DNA from: Phreatobacter stygius
GTDB taxonomy: Bacteria; Pseudomonadota; Alphaproteobacteria; Rhizobiales; Phreatobacteraceae
Direction: 5' to 3'
DNA length: 64,000 nucleotides
NCBI RefSeq assembly: GCF_005144885.1
Contig: NZ_CP039690.1
Coordinates: 6,684,873-6,748,872, forward strand
The notes under the pieces are model-generated. The model did not search any database and was not told the DNA's origin. It saw only the letters and a list, made by a program, of their open reading frames with translations. Numbering within the stretch: position 1 is the first letter of the stretch; each line of letters begins with the position of its first letter. Positions 9,287 through 18,224 of the stretch are shown here, in pieces. Both the position numbers and the translations under genes were made by a program.

Positions 9287-10165
9287 ATGCATGTTGTGTT
9301 TGGAGCAAACGGACGCGCCGGCGGCGAGACGGCGCGCGCCCTCATCGAACGCGGCGAGGCCGTGCGTGTCGTCCTGCGTCGCAAGGAACAGGGTGAAACA
9401 TGGACAGCCCTCGGCGCGGAGGTGGCCGTCGCGCACATGGAGGATGCCGACGCGATGGCCGATGCGCTCAACGGCGCGTCGGCAGCGTTCCTGGTCAATC
9501 CGCCGCCGGTGAGCGGTGATCCCTATGCGCGCACGGAAGAACTCGGCGCGGCGCTGGCCGATGCGGCACGCCGGGCGCGTCTGCCCAAGGCCGTTGTCCT
9601 GTCGTCGATCGGAGCCCAGCATGCCTCCGGTACCGGCGTCATCGCCACCCTCAACCGGTTCGAGGCACTGCTTGACGGGGTGGCACCGACGACCACCTTC
9701 CTGCGGTCGGGCTATTTTGTCGAGACCTGGGGCGAGGTGGCGGAAACCGTCATGTCGGAAAGCGTGCTGCCGAGCTTTCTCGAGCCCTCGCAGAAAATCC
9801 CGATGGTGAGCACGATCGATGTCGGGCGGGCGGCGGCAACCCTGCTGTGCGAGGAATGGACCGGGAAGCGGGTCGTCGAGCTCGCCGGACCGGAAGACTG
9901 GAGCGCCGGCGACGTGGCGGCGGCCTTCGCGGAGGTTCTCGGCCGCCCGGTGGTGCCGGTGCCGGTGCCGCCGGAGCGCCGCGCCGCGCTGCTCGCCGAG
10001 GCAGGCGTGCCCGCCGAGGTGGCGAGCGCGCTTCTCGGCATGTATGAGGCAATCGCCAACGGCCTGTTCATGCACCAGGACGGCTACGAACACCGGCGCG
10101 GCACGATTTCTCTGGCGACAGCGATAGAGCGCATTGTCGCAACGCTCGAGCCGGCCGGCCACTGA
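9287..10165 (+). CDS. NmrA-like NAD(P)-binding protein
   Basis: Atypical short-chain dehydrogenase of the NmrA/HSCARG type, 292 residues. The dinucleotide-binding loop is at the N-terminus (VVFGANGRAGGETA), with VVLSSIGAQHASGTG further on. The classical YxxxK catalytic pair is not obvious, so it may be a redox sensor or quinone reductase (QorB-like) rather than a standard dehydrogenase. ATG at 9287 was chosen because the frame upstream of it lies inside the divergent LysR gene. That LysR protein is its probable regulator. Confidence 0.85.
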   Translation: MHVVFGANGRAGGETARALIERGEAVRVVLRRKEQGETWTALGAEVAVAHMEDADAMADALNGASAAFLVNPPPVSGDPYARTEELGAALADAARRARLPKAVVLSSIGAQHASGTGVIATLNRFEALLDGVAPTTTFLRSGYFVETWGEVAETVMSESVLPSFLEPSQKIPMVSTIDVGRAAATLLCEEWTGKRVVELAGPEDWSAGDVAAAFAEVLGRPVVPVPVPPERRAALLAEAGVPAEVASALLGMYEAIANGLFMHQDGYEHRRGTISLATAIERIVATLEPAGH

Positions 10166-10221
10166 TCCTTAAGCCGGCTAGCGAGGCCTCCGGATACGAT
10201 CCTGAGCAAGTCGAACCTGCC

Positions 10222-10935
10222 CTAGCGCGCCGGCCGTGCCTTGCCGAACAACAGGCCTATGCCGAGGAGATAGAGGCTGGTCGCGGCGAGCGGTAGCGTC
10301 ACCCAGGGCCCCGGCGCGAGATCGGCGACCAGCGTTGCGATCGACGCCAGGGCCCACACCGTGAGCACGACAAGCGTCAGGGCGCGCAACCGGGCGACCC
10401 GGAACGGGTGGATCACCACGATCGGCGCGAAGGTCGCCGCCGCCAGCACGACGACGGCCGCGGCGGTTTGCCAAGGCCCCGGCCGGAACACGAAGAACAG
10501 AAAGATCACGCCGTTCCAGACCGCCGGAAAGCCGCGAAAGCCGCCTTCCGCCGTCTTCATCTCGGCATCGGCGAAATAGAACGCCGAGGAAATGAGAATA
10601 AGCGCCGCGAAAACCAGCTCATGGCCTGATGGCAGCAGCCCGCCGGCCACCAGGGCATAGGTCGGCACCATCACATAGGTCAGGAAATCCACCACGAGGT
10701 CCAGGATGTCGCCGGAAAAGCGCGGCAGCACCTGTTTGACCCTGGCCGCGCGCGCCAGCGTGCCGTCGATGCCGTCGACCAGCAGCGCCACCGCCAGCCA
10801 GGCGAACATCACGGCCCAGCGCCTGTCGACCGCCGCCTGCAAGGCCAGAAAGCCGAGCACCGCCCCGCAAGCCGTGAAGCCATGGACGGCAAAGGCGGCC
10901 AGCAGCCGACGCCCGGATGCGCCCGTGTCGCTCAC
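10222..10935 (-). CDS. pcs: Phosphatidylcholine synthase
   Basis: Inner-membrane enzyme joining choline to CDP-diacylglycerol, giving phosphatidylcholine in one step, as in many plant- or animal-associated alphaproteobacteria. The CDP-alcohol phosphotransferase motif is present as DG-TL-AR, then 12 residues, then G-DIL-D-LVV-D. The long spacing is that of Pcs rather than of the other CDP-alcohol enzymes. About seven hydrophobic segments fill the rest. The start is taken as GTG at 10935 (VSDTGASGRR; counted as Met, 237 residues) with GGAG about 7 bases upstream. The ATG at 11061 would add an unrelated N-terminus and abut the divergent ubiH-like gene. Confidence 0.9.
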   Translation of the reverse strand: MSDTGASGRRLLAAFAVHGFTACGAVLGFLALQAAVDRRWAVMFAWLAVALLVDGIDGTLARAARVKQVLPRFSGDILDLVVDFLTYVMVPTYALVAGGLLPSGHELVFAALILISSAFYFADAEMKTAEGGFRGFPAVWNGVIFLFFVFRPGPWQTAAAVVVLAAATFAPIVVIHPFRVARLRALTLVVLTVWALASIATLVADLAPGPWVTLPLAATSLYLLGIGLLFGKARPAR

Positions 10936-11090
10936 GCTTTGCTCCGATCGGCTGTTCGGACCTGGACCATCAGGCGTGAGCCTCCTCGCGTCCTGATTGT
11001 TAGATCGCGGACCGGGCGAACCGTCAACGCGACCATCGACCGCTTTGACCGGCAGCGCCACGGTGTTAGGTCTGGGCCATCCGGAAGCCC

Positions 11091-12401
11091 ATGATGAGCC
11101 TGACCACCAAGCCCGCCAAGACAGCCGCCGAGCAGCCCAAAACGGTCGCGACGCGCCCGAAGACGATCGCCAAGCCGGCGGCCACGCCGGACGACCGGAC
11201 CGACGTGGTGATCGTCGGCGCGGGCCCCGCCGGCCTGTTTGCCGCGCTCGCCCTGCATTCGGCCGGCCTTGGCGCCGTCATCGCCGCCGGCCCGCGCCGC
11301 GCCGGCCTCGACCAGCGGACCAGCGCCCTGCTCGACGGATCGGTCAAGGCGCTGGCGACCCTCGGCGTCTGGCCTGATATCGCCGACCAGGCCGCGCCGC
11401 TGCGCGTCATGCGGCTCGTCGACGATACCGGCCGGCTGATCCGGGCGCCGCTGTTCGAGGGACGCTCGGACGAGATCGGCCTCGATGCCTTCGGCTACAA
11501 CATTGCCAATGCCGACCTCAATGCCGGCCTGCGCGCCGCGGTGGACCGCGCCGGCATCCCGGTCGTCGACGAGGCCGTGACATCGGTCGCGATTGGCAGC
11601 GAGGGGGTCGCCGCGACCCTGGTGTCGGGTCGTATCCTGAGCGCCCGGCTGGTGGCCGGCGCCGATGGACGCGAGTCCATCGTGCGCCGGACCGCGGGCA
11701 TCGAGACCGTCGAGACCCGTTATCCGCAGACCGCCGTCACGGCGAATTTCGGCCATTCCCGGCCGCATGACGACATCTCGACCGAATTCCACACCAGGAC
11801 CGGGCCGTTCACCCTGGTGCCCCTGCCCGGTCAGCGCTCCAGCCTGGTCTGCGTCGTCACGCCTGACGACGCCGCGCGCATGCTGGCGCTCGACGATGCC
11901 GCCTTCTCGCGCGAGATCGAACGGCGATCGCAGGCCATCCTCGGCAAGGTCACGGTCGAGCCGGGCCGCGGCCGGTTCGATCTTTCCGTGGTCACGCCGA
12001 AGCGCTTCGGCGTGTTCCGCGCCGCCCTGATCGGCGAGGCCGCCCATGTCGTCCCGCCGATCGGCGCGCAGGGGCTCAATCTCGGTTTGCGCGACGGCGC
12101 CGCTCTGGCCGACTGCCTCGCCGATGTTCTGGCCTCAGGCGCGGATATTGGCGGCGAAGCCGCGATGGACGCCTATGACCGCGCCCGGCGCGCCGACATC
12201 GTCAGCCGCTCGCTGGCCATTCACGCCCTGAACCGCTCGCTCTTGTCCGACTTCATGCCGGTTCACGGCCTGCGCGGCCTGGGCCTCTGGCTGATGGACC
12301 AGGTCGGCCCGCTCCGGCGCGCCTTCATGCGCGAGGGCCTGCAGCCGGGCCATGCCCAGCCGCGCCTGATGCGCGGCGAAATGCCCGATCATGCCGCGTA
12401 G
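11091..12401 (+). CDS. UbiH/UbiF/COQ6-family FAD-dependent hydroxylase
   Basis: FAD monooxygenase of the ubiquinone-hydroxylase family, about 436 residues. The FAD-binding GxGxxG is VIVGAGPAGLFAAL near residue 40, after a lysine/proline/alanine-rich N-terminal tail of about 35 residues. The second FAD/NADPH motif is VAGADGRES, and the third is LIGEAAHVVPPIGAQGLNLG. This is the usual order for ring hydroxylases of ubiquinone synthesis. Which ring position it acts on cannot be told. Two adjacent ATGs (11091, 11094) are both possible. It converges with the AEC permease gene. Confidence 0.88.
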   Translation: MMSLTTKPAKTAAEQPKTVATRPKTIAKPAATPDDRTDVVIVGAGPAGLFAALALHSAGLGAVIAAGPRRAGLDQRTSALLDGSVKALATLGVWPDIADQAAPLRVMRLVDDTGRLIRAPLFEGRSDEIGLDAFGYNIANADLNAGLRAAVDRAGIPVVDEAVTSVAIGSEGVAATLVSGRILSARLVAGADGRESIVRRTAGIETVETRYPQTAVTANFGHSRPHDDISTEFHTRTGPFTLVPLPGQRSSLVCVVTPDDAARMLALDDAAFSREIERRSQAILGKVTVEPGRGRFDLSVVTPKRFGVFRAALIGEAAHVVPPIGAQGLNLGLRDGAALADCLADVLASGADIGGEAAMDAYDRARRADIVSRSLAIHALNRSLLSDFMPVHGLRGLGLWLMDQVGPLRRAFMREGLQPGHAQPRLMRGEMPDHAA

Positions 12402-12406
12402 GGGTG

Positions 12407-13402
12407 TCAGGCCGGAAACAGATTGATCGGCAGCATCTCGTGCTTCACCAGATAGAGCACGCTGGTCAGCGTCACCACCGAAACGACGGTTCCGAGCAGC
12501 ACCGCGTTGGAGGCTTCTTCGACCCAGGTGTCGTAGTGCCGGGCAATGATGAAGACATTGAGCGCCGGCGGCAGGCAGGCCATCAGCGCCGCGGTGAAGA
12601 TCCAGGAGGGCTCGAACGTGCCGAGCGCCGACAGGATCACGATCACCAGCACCGGATGGATGATCAGCTTCAGGATCAGGATCGGTGAAATCGCGGTCGC
12701 GACCCGCGCCAGCGCCGCGAAACTCTCCATCCGCAGCGCCACCGTCACGCCGAGCGTGAACAGCGCCACCGGCGCCGCCGCCGACTGCAGGAAGGCGAGC
12801 AGGCGATCGAGCATTTCCGGCGGCTCGAACTTCACCATGGCCGATGCCACGCCGGCAAGCGTCGCCAGGATGAAGGGATGGCTGATGATGCCGACCGTCG
12901 TTTCCAGCATGATCGAGCCGAGCGACCTCCGGCTGCCACCCGACAGCGCCATCAGCAGCGGCACCAGCGAGAACAGCAGGATATTGTCGAAGCAGAAGAT
13001 CAGCGCGACCGGCACGGCGGCTTCCGGGCCAATGGTCGAGAACGCCAGTCCCGGCCCCATATAGCCGATATTGCCATAGGCCGCGCAGACGCCGGCCACC
13101 GTCGCGAAGCGCATATTGCCGCGCGAACGCCACATCACATAGGCAAAGCCGAGGGCGAAGACCGTATAGGTCGCCAGCGTCGTGCCGACCACGAAAGGCA
13201 CATTGTTGAGCTTCTCGAGCGGCGTCTTCGCCAGGATCCGGTAGAACAGCGCCGGCAGCGCCACATAGATCAGGAAGAAGTTCATCCAGGCGAGGCCCGA
13301 TTCCGGGATCGCCGTGCCGCGCCACGCCTTGAACCGGGCCGTGAAGAAGCCGAGCGCGATCAGCCCGAAGAACGGCATCGCGAGATTGAGAACCTGGATC
13401 AT
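12407..13402 (-). CDS. AEC-family (auxin efflux carrier-type) permease
   Basis: Inner-membrane permease of 331 residues with about ten hydrophobic segments in two halves of five around a polar middle loop (SGGSRRSLGS near residue 158), the AEC layout. Helix-breaking blocks typical of the family are AYGNIGYMGPG in the first half and CLPPALNVFIIARHY in the second. Bacterial AEC proteins export or exchange malate, malonate or other organic anions; nothing here fixes the substrate. Its end lies 5 bases from the end of the ubiH-like gene on the other strand. Confidence 0.88.
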   Translation of the reverse strand: MIQVLNLAMPFFGLIALGFFTARFKAWRGTAIPESGLAWMNFFLIYVALPALFYRILAKTPLEKLNNVPFVVGTTLATYTVFALGFAYVMWRSRGNMRFATVAGVCAAYGNIGYMGPGLAFSTIGPEAAVPVALIFCFDNILLFSLVPLLMALSGGSRRSLGSIMLETTVGIISHPFILATLAGVASAMVKFEPPEMLDRLLAFLQSAAAPVALFTLGVTVALRMESFAALARVATAISPILILKLIIHPVLVIVILSALGTFEPSWIFTAALMACLPPALNVFIIARHYDTWVEEASNAVLLGTVVSVVTLTSVLYLVKHEMLPINLFPA

Positions 13403-13489
13403 GCGGAAGAACCGGCCGCGCCTTGGATCGGGCGTGGTTGAGCGCTAGCGGCGCCAACCCCGCCGGTCAACGCGGCGATGCGCAGGGGC

Positions 13490-13822
13490 TCAATGCAGCT
13501 CGGAGCGGCGGGTGTGATATTCGCCGGTCTCGTCGCGCTCGAACACCTCGTCGACCTGCGGGTGGCGCACCGGATCGCCGCTCATGTCGGCCTCCAGGTT
13601 CTGCTCCGAGACATAGGCGACGTATTCGGTCTCGGCGTTCTCGGCGAACAGATGGTAGAACGGCTGATCCTTCGAGGGGCGGATCTCCTTCGGGATCGAA
13701 TCGTACCATTCGTCGGTATTGGAGAAGGTCGGATCGACGTCGAACACCACGCCCCGGAACGGATAGAACCGATGCCGGACGACCTGGCCGATCTTGAATT
13801 TTGCGACCCGGGGCTTGTCCAT
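13490..13822 (-). CDS. hspQ: Heat shock protein HspQ
   Basis: Small YccV-fold protein (110 residues) known as HspQ, a heat-induced factor linked to DnaA turnover and an adaptor or substrate of Lon in enterobacteria. The family pattern is clear: KFKIGQVVRHRFYPFRGVVF, then DVDPTFSNTDEWYDSIP, then QPFYHLFAENAETEYVAYVS. ATG at 13822 gives the usual length; the longer frame to 13888 adds an unrelated N-terminus. It stands alone between the AEC permease and the CoA-lyase gene. Confidence 0.92.
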   Translation of the reverse strand: MDKPRVAKFKIGQVVRHRFYPFRGVVFDVDPTFSNTDEWYDSIPKEIRPSKDQPFYHLFAENAETEYVAYVSEQNLEADMSGDPVRHPQVDEVFERDETGEYHTRRSELH

Positions 13823-14026
13823 TACGCTCACTCGGCGTCTCGCGAAGGGTTCGGGGTGATTTGAAGCGCGCGACAAGAACGCCAACATACCGTCCTGTCA
13901 ACCAAAGCTTCAGGAATCCGTCACAATCGAGACGAAAGACCGCGCCGCCGGCACCCTGCGAGGCGCCCTCCCGGCCGGTCGGGCCGGCTGCGCTTTGATC
14001 TGATACGCGCCAGCGGTGCTTTTGGT

Positions 14027-15100
14027 TCAGTTGGCCGTGCTGCCGGCGGCTGCCGGCGACAACGCGTAGCGGGCCGCGAAATCGGGATCTTTCGCCGCCA
14101 CGATCCTGGCGAGGTCGACCATGACCTTGGCCTGTTTCCAGGTGGCATCGTCCTGCATCTTGCCGTCGATCATCACCGCGCCGGTGCCGTCGGGCATGGC
14201 CGCGAGAATCCTGGCCGCGAAGGCGACTTCGGCCGGATCGGGCGAATAGACCCGCTTGGCGATGTCGATCTGGCTCGGATGCAGCGTCCAGGCGCCGGCG
14301 CAGCCCATCAGGAAGGCATTGCGGAACTGGGTCTCGCAGGCCACCGGATCGGAGAAGTCGCCGAACGGACCGTAAAAGGCCTTCAGGCCGTTGGCGGCAC
14401 AGGCATCGACCATCTTGGCGATGGTGTAGTGCCAGAGATCCTGCTGGTAGGACGCCCTCGGCGCATCCGGCGCGCCGGCATCGGCCACCACCCGGTAGTC
14501 GGGATGACCGCCACCAACCCGCGTGGTCTTCATGGCGCGCGACGCCGCGAGGTCGGCCGGCCCGAGGCTCATGCCGTGCATGCGCGGCGAGGCCGAGGCA
14601 ATGTCGTCGACATTCTTCACGCCTTCGGCGGTCTCCAGGATGGCGTGGATCAGGATCGGCTTGCCGATGCCATGTTTCGCCTCGAGCTGCGCCAGCAACT
14701 GGTCGAGATAATGGATGTCCCAGGCGCCTTCGACCTTCGGCAGCATGATGACGTCGAGCTTGTTGCCGACCGCCGCGACGATTTCGGTCAGGTCATCCAG
14801 GATCCAGGGCGAGTTCAGCGCATTGACCCGGGTCCAGACGCCGGTCGTGCCGAAATCGGTCGCCTTGACCATGTCGATGAAGCCGCGGCGGGCCGCCTCC
14901 TTGGCGTCGAGCGGAATGGCGTCCTCGAGATTGCCGAGCACGACATCGACCGAGCCGGCGAGTTCGGGAACCTTGGCGCGCACCTTCTCGATATGCGGCG
15001 GCACGAAGTGGATCATCCGCTCGAGCCGGACCGGCAGTTCCCGGTAGGGTTCCGGCGCGCCGATGGCGAGCGGCTTATAGACGTTGCGCGGCAGTTTCAT
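14027..15100 (-). CDS. HpcH/HpaI/CitE-family CoA-ester lyase (malyl-CoA lyase-like)
   Basis: TIM-barrel lyase of 357 residues, most like L-malyl-CoA/beta-methylmalyl-CoA lyases that split malyl-CoA into glyoxylate and acetyl-CoA. Supporting blocks are [20 protein letters not shown] (acidic metal ligand region), [57 protein letters not shown] and [10 protein letters not shown], followed by [18 protein letters not shown]. The start has a strong GGAGGGG site. It is somewhat longer than the bacterial Mcl enzymes I know (about 320 residues), so citrate-lyase-beta-like relatives remain possible. No other ethylmalonyl-CoA pathway gene is nearby. Confidence 0.82.
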   Translation of the reverse strand: MKLPRNVYKPLAIGAPEPYRELPVRLERMIHFVPPHIEKVRAKVPELAGSVDVVLGNLEDAIPLDAKEAARRGFIDMVKATDFGTTGVWTRVNALNSPWILDDLTEIVAAVGNKLDVIMLPKVEGAWDIHYLDQLLAQLEAKHGIGKPILIHAILETAEGVKNVDDIASASPRMHGMSLGPADLAASRAMKTTRVGGGHPDYRVVADAGAPDAPRASYQQDLWHYTIAKMVDACAANGLKAFYGPFGDFSDPVACETQFRNAFLMGCAGAWTLHPSQIDIAKRVYSPDPAEVAFAARILAAMPDGTGAVMIDGKMQDDATWKQAKVMVDLARIVAAKDPDFAARYALSPAAAGSTAN

Positions 15101-15283
15101 GGACCCCTCCGGGATGATCGGACCGGTTGGCGCGATCCCCTCATGAGCCCCAGGGAACCAGCGCTATCTCATTGGCATGCCGCGTTTTCTTGCCCGCGAA
15201 CAGGCATCGGCCCGCCGGCCAAGCTCTAACCGAGACCGCGCCGGACGGCCATCCGTCGAAGGGCCTATGATGCACTGCAAAAA

Positions 15284-15320
15284 CAAAAAAACGGCGCGGG
15301 ACAATCCCGCGCCGCTTTTT
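15284..15320 (-). terminator. Rho-independent terminator downstream of ialB-like gene
   Basis: A perfect 10-bp stem (CGGCGCGGGA / TCCCGCGCCG) with a 3-base loop lies at 15292-15314. Read on the minus strand it is followed by seven T residues (A-tract 15285-15291). The T-run on the plus side (15316-15320) makes it potentially bidirectional. A second strong hairpin (GGCCATCGGG / CCCGATGGCC, 15330-15360) sits between it and the ialB-like stop codon. Confidence 0.85.
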
Positions 15321-15366
15321 GACTGTTCCGGCCATCGGGCGCTCGGGCGCCCCGATGGCCAGGGAA

Positions 15367-16176
15367 TCAGCGGGTCGGCGGCGCCAGCGGCGCGGCACCG
15401 GCCGGCGGCGCACCGAGCGGTGCTGCCGGTGCCGGCAGGCCGGGCGCGGCCGGGGCACCGGGAGCGCCACCCTGCTGCTGCTGTTGCTGCTGCAGGCGGC
15501 GCTGGGCCTCCTCGCCGCGGCGCTGCAATTCCTCGGCGAGCTTGCGCTGGCTCTCCTCATAGGCCTTCGGGTCGACCGGCTGGCCGTCATAAGAAGCCTG
15601 GAAGCCGGTCAGCGACATGGCGAGCGAGATCGCCCGGTTGTTCATGTTGACGACCTGGATGTTCAGGTTGTTCGCGCGCTTCATGCGGTTCAGGAAATCC
15701 GGCTGGATTTCCATCTGGGCGAAGCAGGCATTGGGCAGGCAAACCTCATAGCGCATGGCCTGCGGCGTCGGCGCGCCCTGGCCGCCTTCGAGCACCACGC
15801 GGATGCCCGGCTGCAGCGACATGCCGACCGGCACGGCGATGATCAGGCGCGGCTTCTCGCCTTCGAGTTCGCGAATCTGCACGGAGGCGAGCATCTGGCC
15901 GTTCTCGGCGCGGGTCTCCTGCACGACCATGCAGAGCTTCTTGGTGGTCGGCGGGGTGCGCTCATCGACCGGCACATTGTCGCACAGCTTCACCCAAGGC
16001 GTCTGAATGGCCTGGAGCTGCGGTTCGGCGGCGGCCGGCGCGGCGGGTGCCGCCGGCTGGGCCGGCTGGGCTGGACGTTGCGCCGGGCGTTGGCCCTGCT
16101 GCGCAAGCGCGACCGCCGGCAACAGCAGCAGTGCGGCGCCGAGGCCCAGGCGAGCCGGAACGGAGAGACGGGACAT
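15367..16176 (-). CDS. IalB-family periplasmic protein (invasion associated locus B)
   Basis: Secreted IalB-family protein of 269 residues. A signal peptide (LGLGAALLLLPAVALAQQ) is followed by a low-complexity stretch rich in alanine, proline and glutamine (about residues 27-50), the IalB domain and a second low-complexity tail. The core has PWVKLCDNV, KKLCMVVQE and YEVCLPNACFAQMEI, whose four cysteines probably form disulfides. The tail (after about 215) carries glutamine runs and Ala/Pro-rich sequence. IalB proteins are widespread in Hyphomicrobiales; the name comes from Bartonella erythrocyte invasion, but the general function is unknown. A second IalB protein is encoded at 49822-50424. 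Confidence 0.88.
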   Translation of the reverse strand: MSRLSVPARLGLGAALLLLPAVALAQQGQRPAQRPAQPAQPAAPAAPAAAEPQLQAIQTPWVKLCDNVPVDERTPPTTKKLCMVVQETRAENGQMLASVQIRELEGEKPRLIIAVPVGMSLQPGIRVVLEGGQGAPTPQAMRYEVCLPNACFAQMEIQPDFLNRMKRANNLNIQVVNMNNRAISLAMSLTGFQASYDGQPVDPKAYEESQRKLAEELQRRGEEAQRRLQQQQQQQGGAPGAPAAPGLPAPAAPLGAPPAGAAPLAPPTR

Positions 16177-16379
16177 GGAAAGAGTCCTTTCGGTCGTTGT
16201 CCCGGCGGCGCACGCGCAAAACGCGGTGGATCGGAACGGCAGGAAACGGAATCGGGACGCGCTCTTTCGCCATTGAACGTGGCGACACTTGGGCGCGACC
16301 TCCGGTGGCGGTAGATAGCGGCTCGCTTGACGCTTGGAAAGCGGGAATCATTGGCCCATCGTGATAAGCCTCGACGCCG

Positions 16380-18224
16380 ATGCGACAGCTCCTGGACTCG
16401 ATGATCCCCCGCCTCCTCACGATCGTGGCCTGTCTCTGCCTGGCGCCCGCCGCCGGCGCGACCGATTGGCCCCGTGCCGAAATCCGCACTGGCATTGCGA
16501 TGCACGGCGAGCCCGCCCGCTCCGCCGACCTCGCCCATCGCCGCTACGTCAATCCGGACGCGCCGAAGGGCGGCCGGCTGGTCATCGGGCTTCCCGGCAC
16601 CTTCGATACGCTCAACCCTTTCGTGGTCCGCGGGCTCTCGGTCCCCGGCGCCCGGTCCTATCTGCACGAGACCCTGCTGGCGCGCTCCTATGACGAGCCG
16701 TTCACGCTCTATCCGCAGATCGCCCGCGGCCTCGAGGTTCCCGACGACCGGTCCTGGGTGATCTTCCACCTGGACCCCAGGGCGCGCTTCTCCGACGGCC
16801 GCCGGATCACCGCCGACGATGTGCTGTTTTCCTGGGAACTGCTGCGCGAGCGCGGCCGGCCGAACCACCGGACCTATTATCGCAAGGTGGCGCGGGCCGA
16901 TCGCCTCGACGACCTGACCATCCGTTTCGACCTCGCCGGCGCCCAGGACCGCGAACTGCCGCTGATTCTCGCCCTGATGCCGATCCTGCCGCGCCACGCG
17001 ATCAATCTCGCGAGCTTCGAGGACACCACCCTGACCCCGCTCGTCGGCTCCGGCGCCTATACCGTCGGCGAGGTTCGCCCGGGCGAAAGCCTGACGCTGA
17101 AGCGCAACCCGGACTGGTGGGGCCGCGACCTGCCGATCAACCGCGGGCTCTTCAATTTCGACGAGATACGCTTCGATTTCTATCGCGATTCCAACACCTT
17201 GTTCGAGGCCTTCAAGAAGGGCCTGGTCGACATGCGGGCGGAAACCGACCCGGGCCAATGGGCTTCGGGTTATGATTTCCCGGCCATGCGCGACGGCCGC
17301 GTCGTGCGCGACAACATCCACCCCGGCACGCCCAAGGGCATCCGCGGCTTCGCCATGAATATCCGGCGGCCGGTGTTCCAGGACATCCGCGTGCGCGAGG
17401 CGCTGGGCCTGCTGTTCGACTTCGAATGGGCCGACCGGACGCTCTATGCCAATGGCTTCCAGAGGACCCTGTCGATCTTCGAGGATTCCGAACTGTCGGC
17501 ACGCCGCCGCCCGGCAAGCCCGGCCGAGCGCGCGCTCCTGGCCAAGGTCGGCGCCGCGGTCCGCCCGGACATTCTGGAGGGCGGTTACGACGCACCGGTC
17601 TCGGACGGCACCGGAACCGATCGCAACCGGCTGCGCGAGGCGATCCGGCTGTTCCAGGCCGCCGGCTGGGAGCTGAAGGACGGCGTGCTGCGCAACCGCG
17701 CCACCGGCGAGCCGTTCGGCTTCGAGCTGTTGACGCTGACCAAGGACCAGGAGCGGCTGGCGCTGACCTATCAGCGCTTCCTGCGGCGGGCCGGCATCAC
17801 CGCCCGCGTCCGTACCGTCGATGCCGTGCAATATGACCGGCGGGTGCGCGACTATGATTTCGACATGATCGACTATCGCTGGTGGAACGTCTCGCTGTCG
17901 CCCGGCAACGAGCAGGCCTTTTATTGGGGCAGCGAAGCCGGCCGTTCGCCCGGCAGCCGCAACGTCGCCGGCATCGCCGACGCCGCGGCCGACCAGCTGA
18001 TCGCCACCATCATCGAGGCGCGCTCGCGCCAGGACCTGGTCACCGCCGCGCGGGCGCTCGACCGCGTGCTGATATCCGGCTTCTACTGGGTGCCGTTGTT
18101 TCACGAGCCGGCGCAATGGGTGGCGCGCTGGACCCATATTGGAATTCCTGCCGAATCAGCGGTTTTCGGCTATCTCCCTGAGACGTGGTGGCGCGAAGAG
18201 CCTGGAGGGGCGACGCGGCAGTGA
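16380..18224 (+). CDS. ABC transporter solute-binding protein, family 5 (YejA-like)
   Basis: Periplasmic oligopeptide-type receptor of 614 residues. An N-terminal signal peptide (IVACLCLAPAAGAT) is followed by the YejA-like mature start (HGEPARSADLAHRRYVNPDA, then PKGGRLVIGLPGTFDTLNPF) and family-5 blocks such as FSDGRRITADDVLFSWELL and the C-terminal DYRWWNVSLSPGNEQ. An internal ATG (16401) would give a cleaner signal peptide. YejA proteins feed the YejBEF peptide importer, but no permease or ATPase gene is adjacent. The stop overlaps the start of the next gene as GTGA, so the two are translated together. Confidence 0.9.
   Translation: MRQLLDSMIPRLLTIVACLCLAPAAGATDWPRAEIRTGIAMHGEPARSADLAHRRYVNPDAPKGGRLVIGLPGTFDTLNPFVVRGLSVPGARSYLHETLLARSYDEPFTLYPQIARGLEVPDDRSWVIFHLDPRARFSDGRRITADDVLFSWELLRERGRPNHRTYYRKVARADRLDDLTIRFDLAGAQDRELPLILALMPILPRHAINLASFEDTTLTPLVGSGAYTVGEVRPGESLTLKRNPDWWGRDLPINRGLFNFDEIRFDFYRDSNTLFEAFKKGLVDMRAETDPGQWASGYDFPAMRDGRVVRDNIHPGTPKGIRGFAMNIRRPVFQDIRVREALGLLFDFEWADRTLYANGFQRTLSIFEDSELSARRRPASPAERALLAKVGAAVRPDILEGGYDAPVSDGTGTDRNRLREAIRLFQAAGWELKDGVLRNRATGEPFGFELLTLTKDQERLALTYQRFLRRAGITARVRTVDAVQYDRRVRDYDFDMIDYRWWNVSLSPGNEQAFYWGSEAGRSPGSRNVAGIADAAADQLIATIIEARSRQDLVTAARALDRVLISGFYWVPLFHEPAQWVARWTHIGIPAESAVFGYLPETWWREEPGGATRQ

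Noticed and set aside
9202-9498. N-terminal extension of the LysR protein to 9498
   Set aside because: The extra 99 residues overlap the divergent NmrA-like gene, are Ser/Arg/Ala-rich and have no place in LysR proteins.
15990-18137. 715-codon open frame antisense to the YejA-like gene
   Set aside because: No recognisable domain, shadow-like composition, and it also overlaps the ialB-like gene. The sense frames explain the region.
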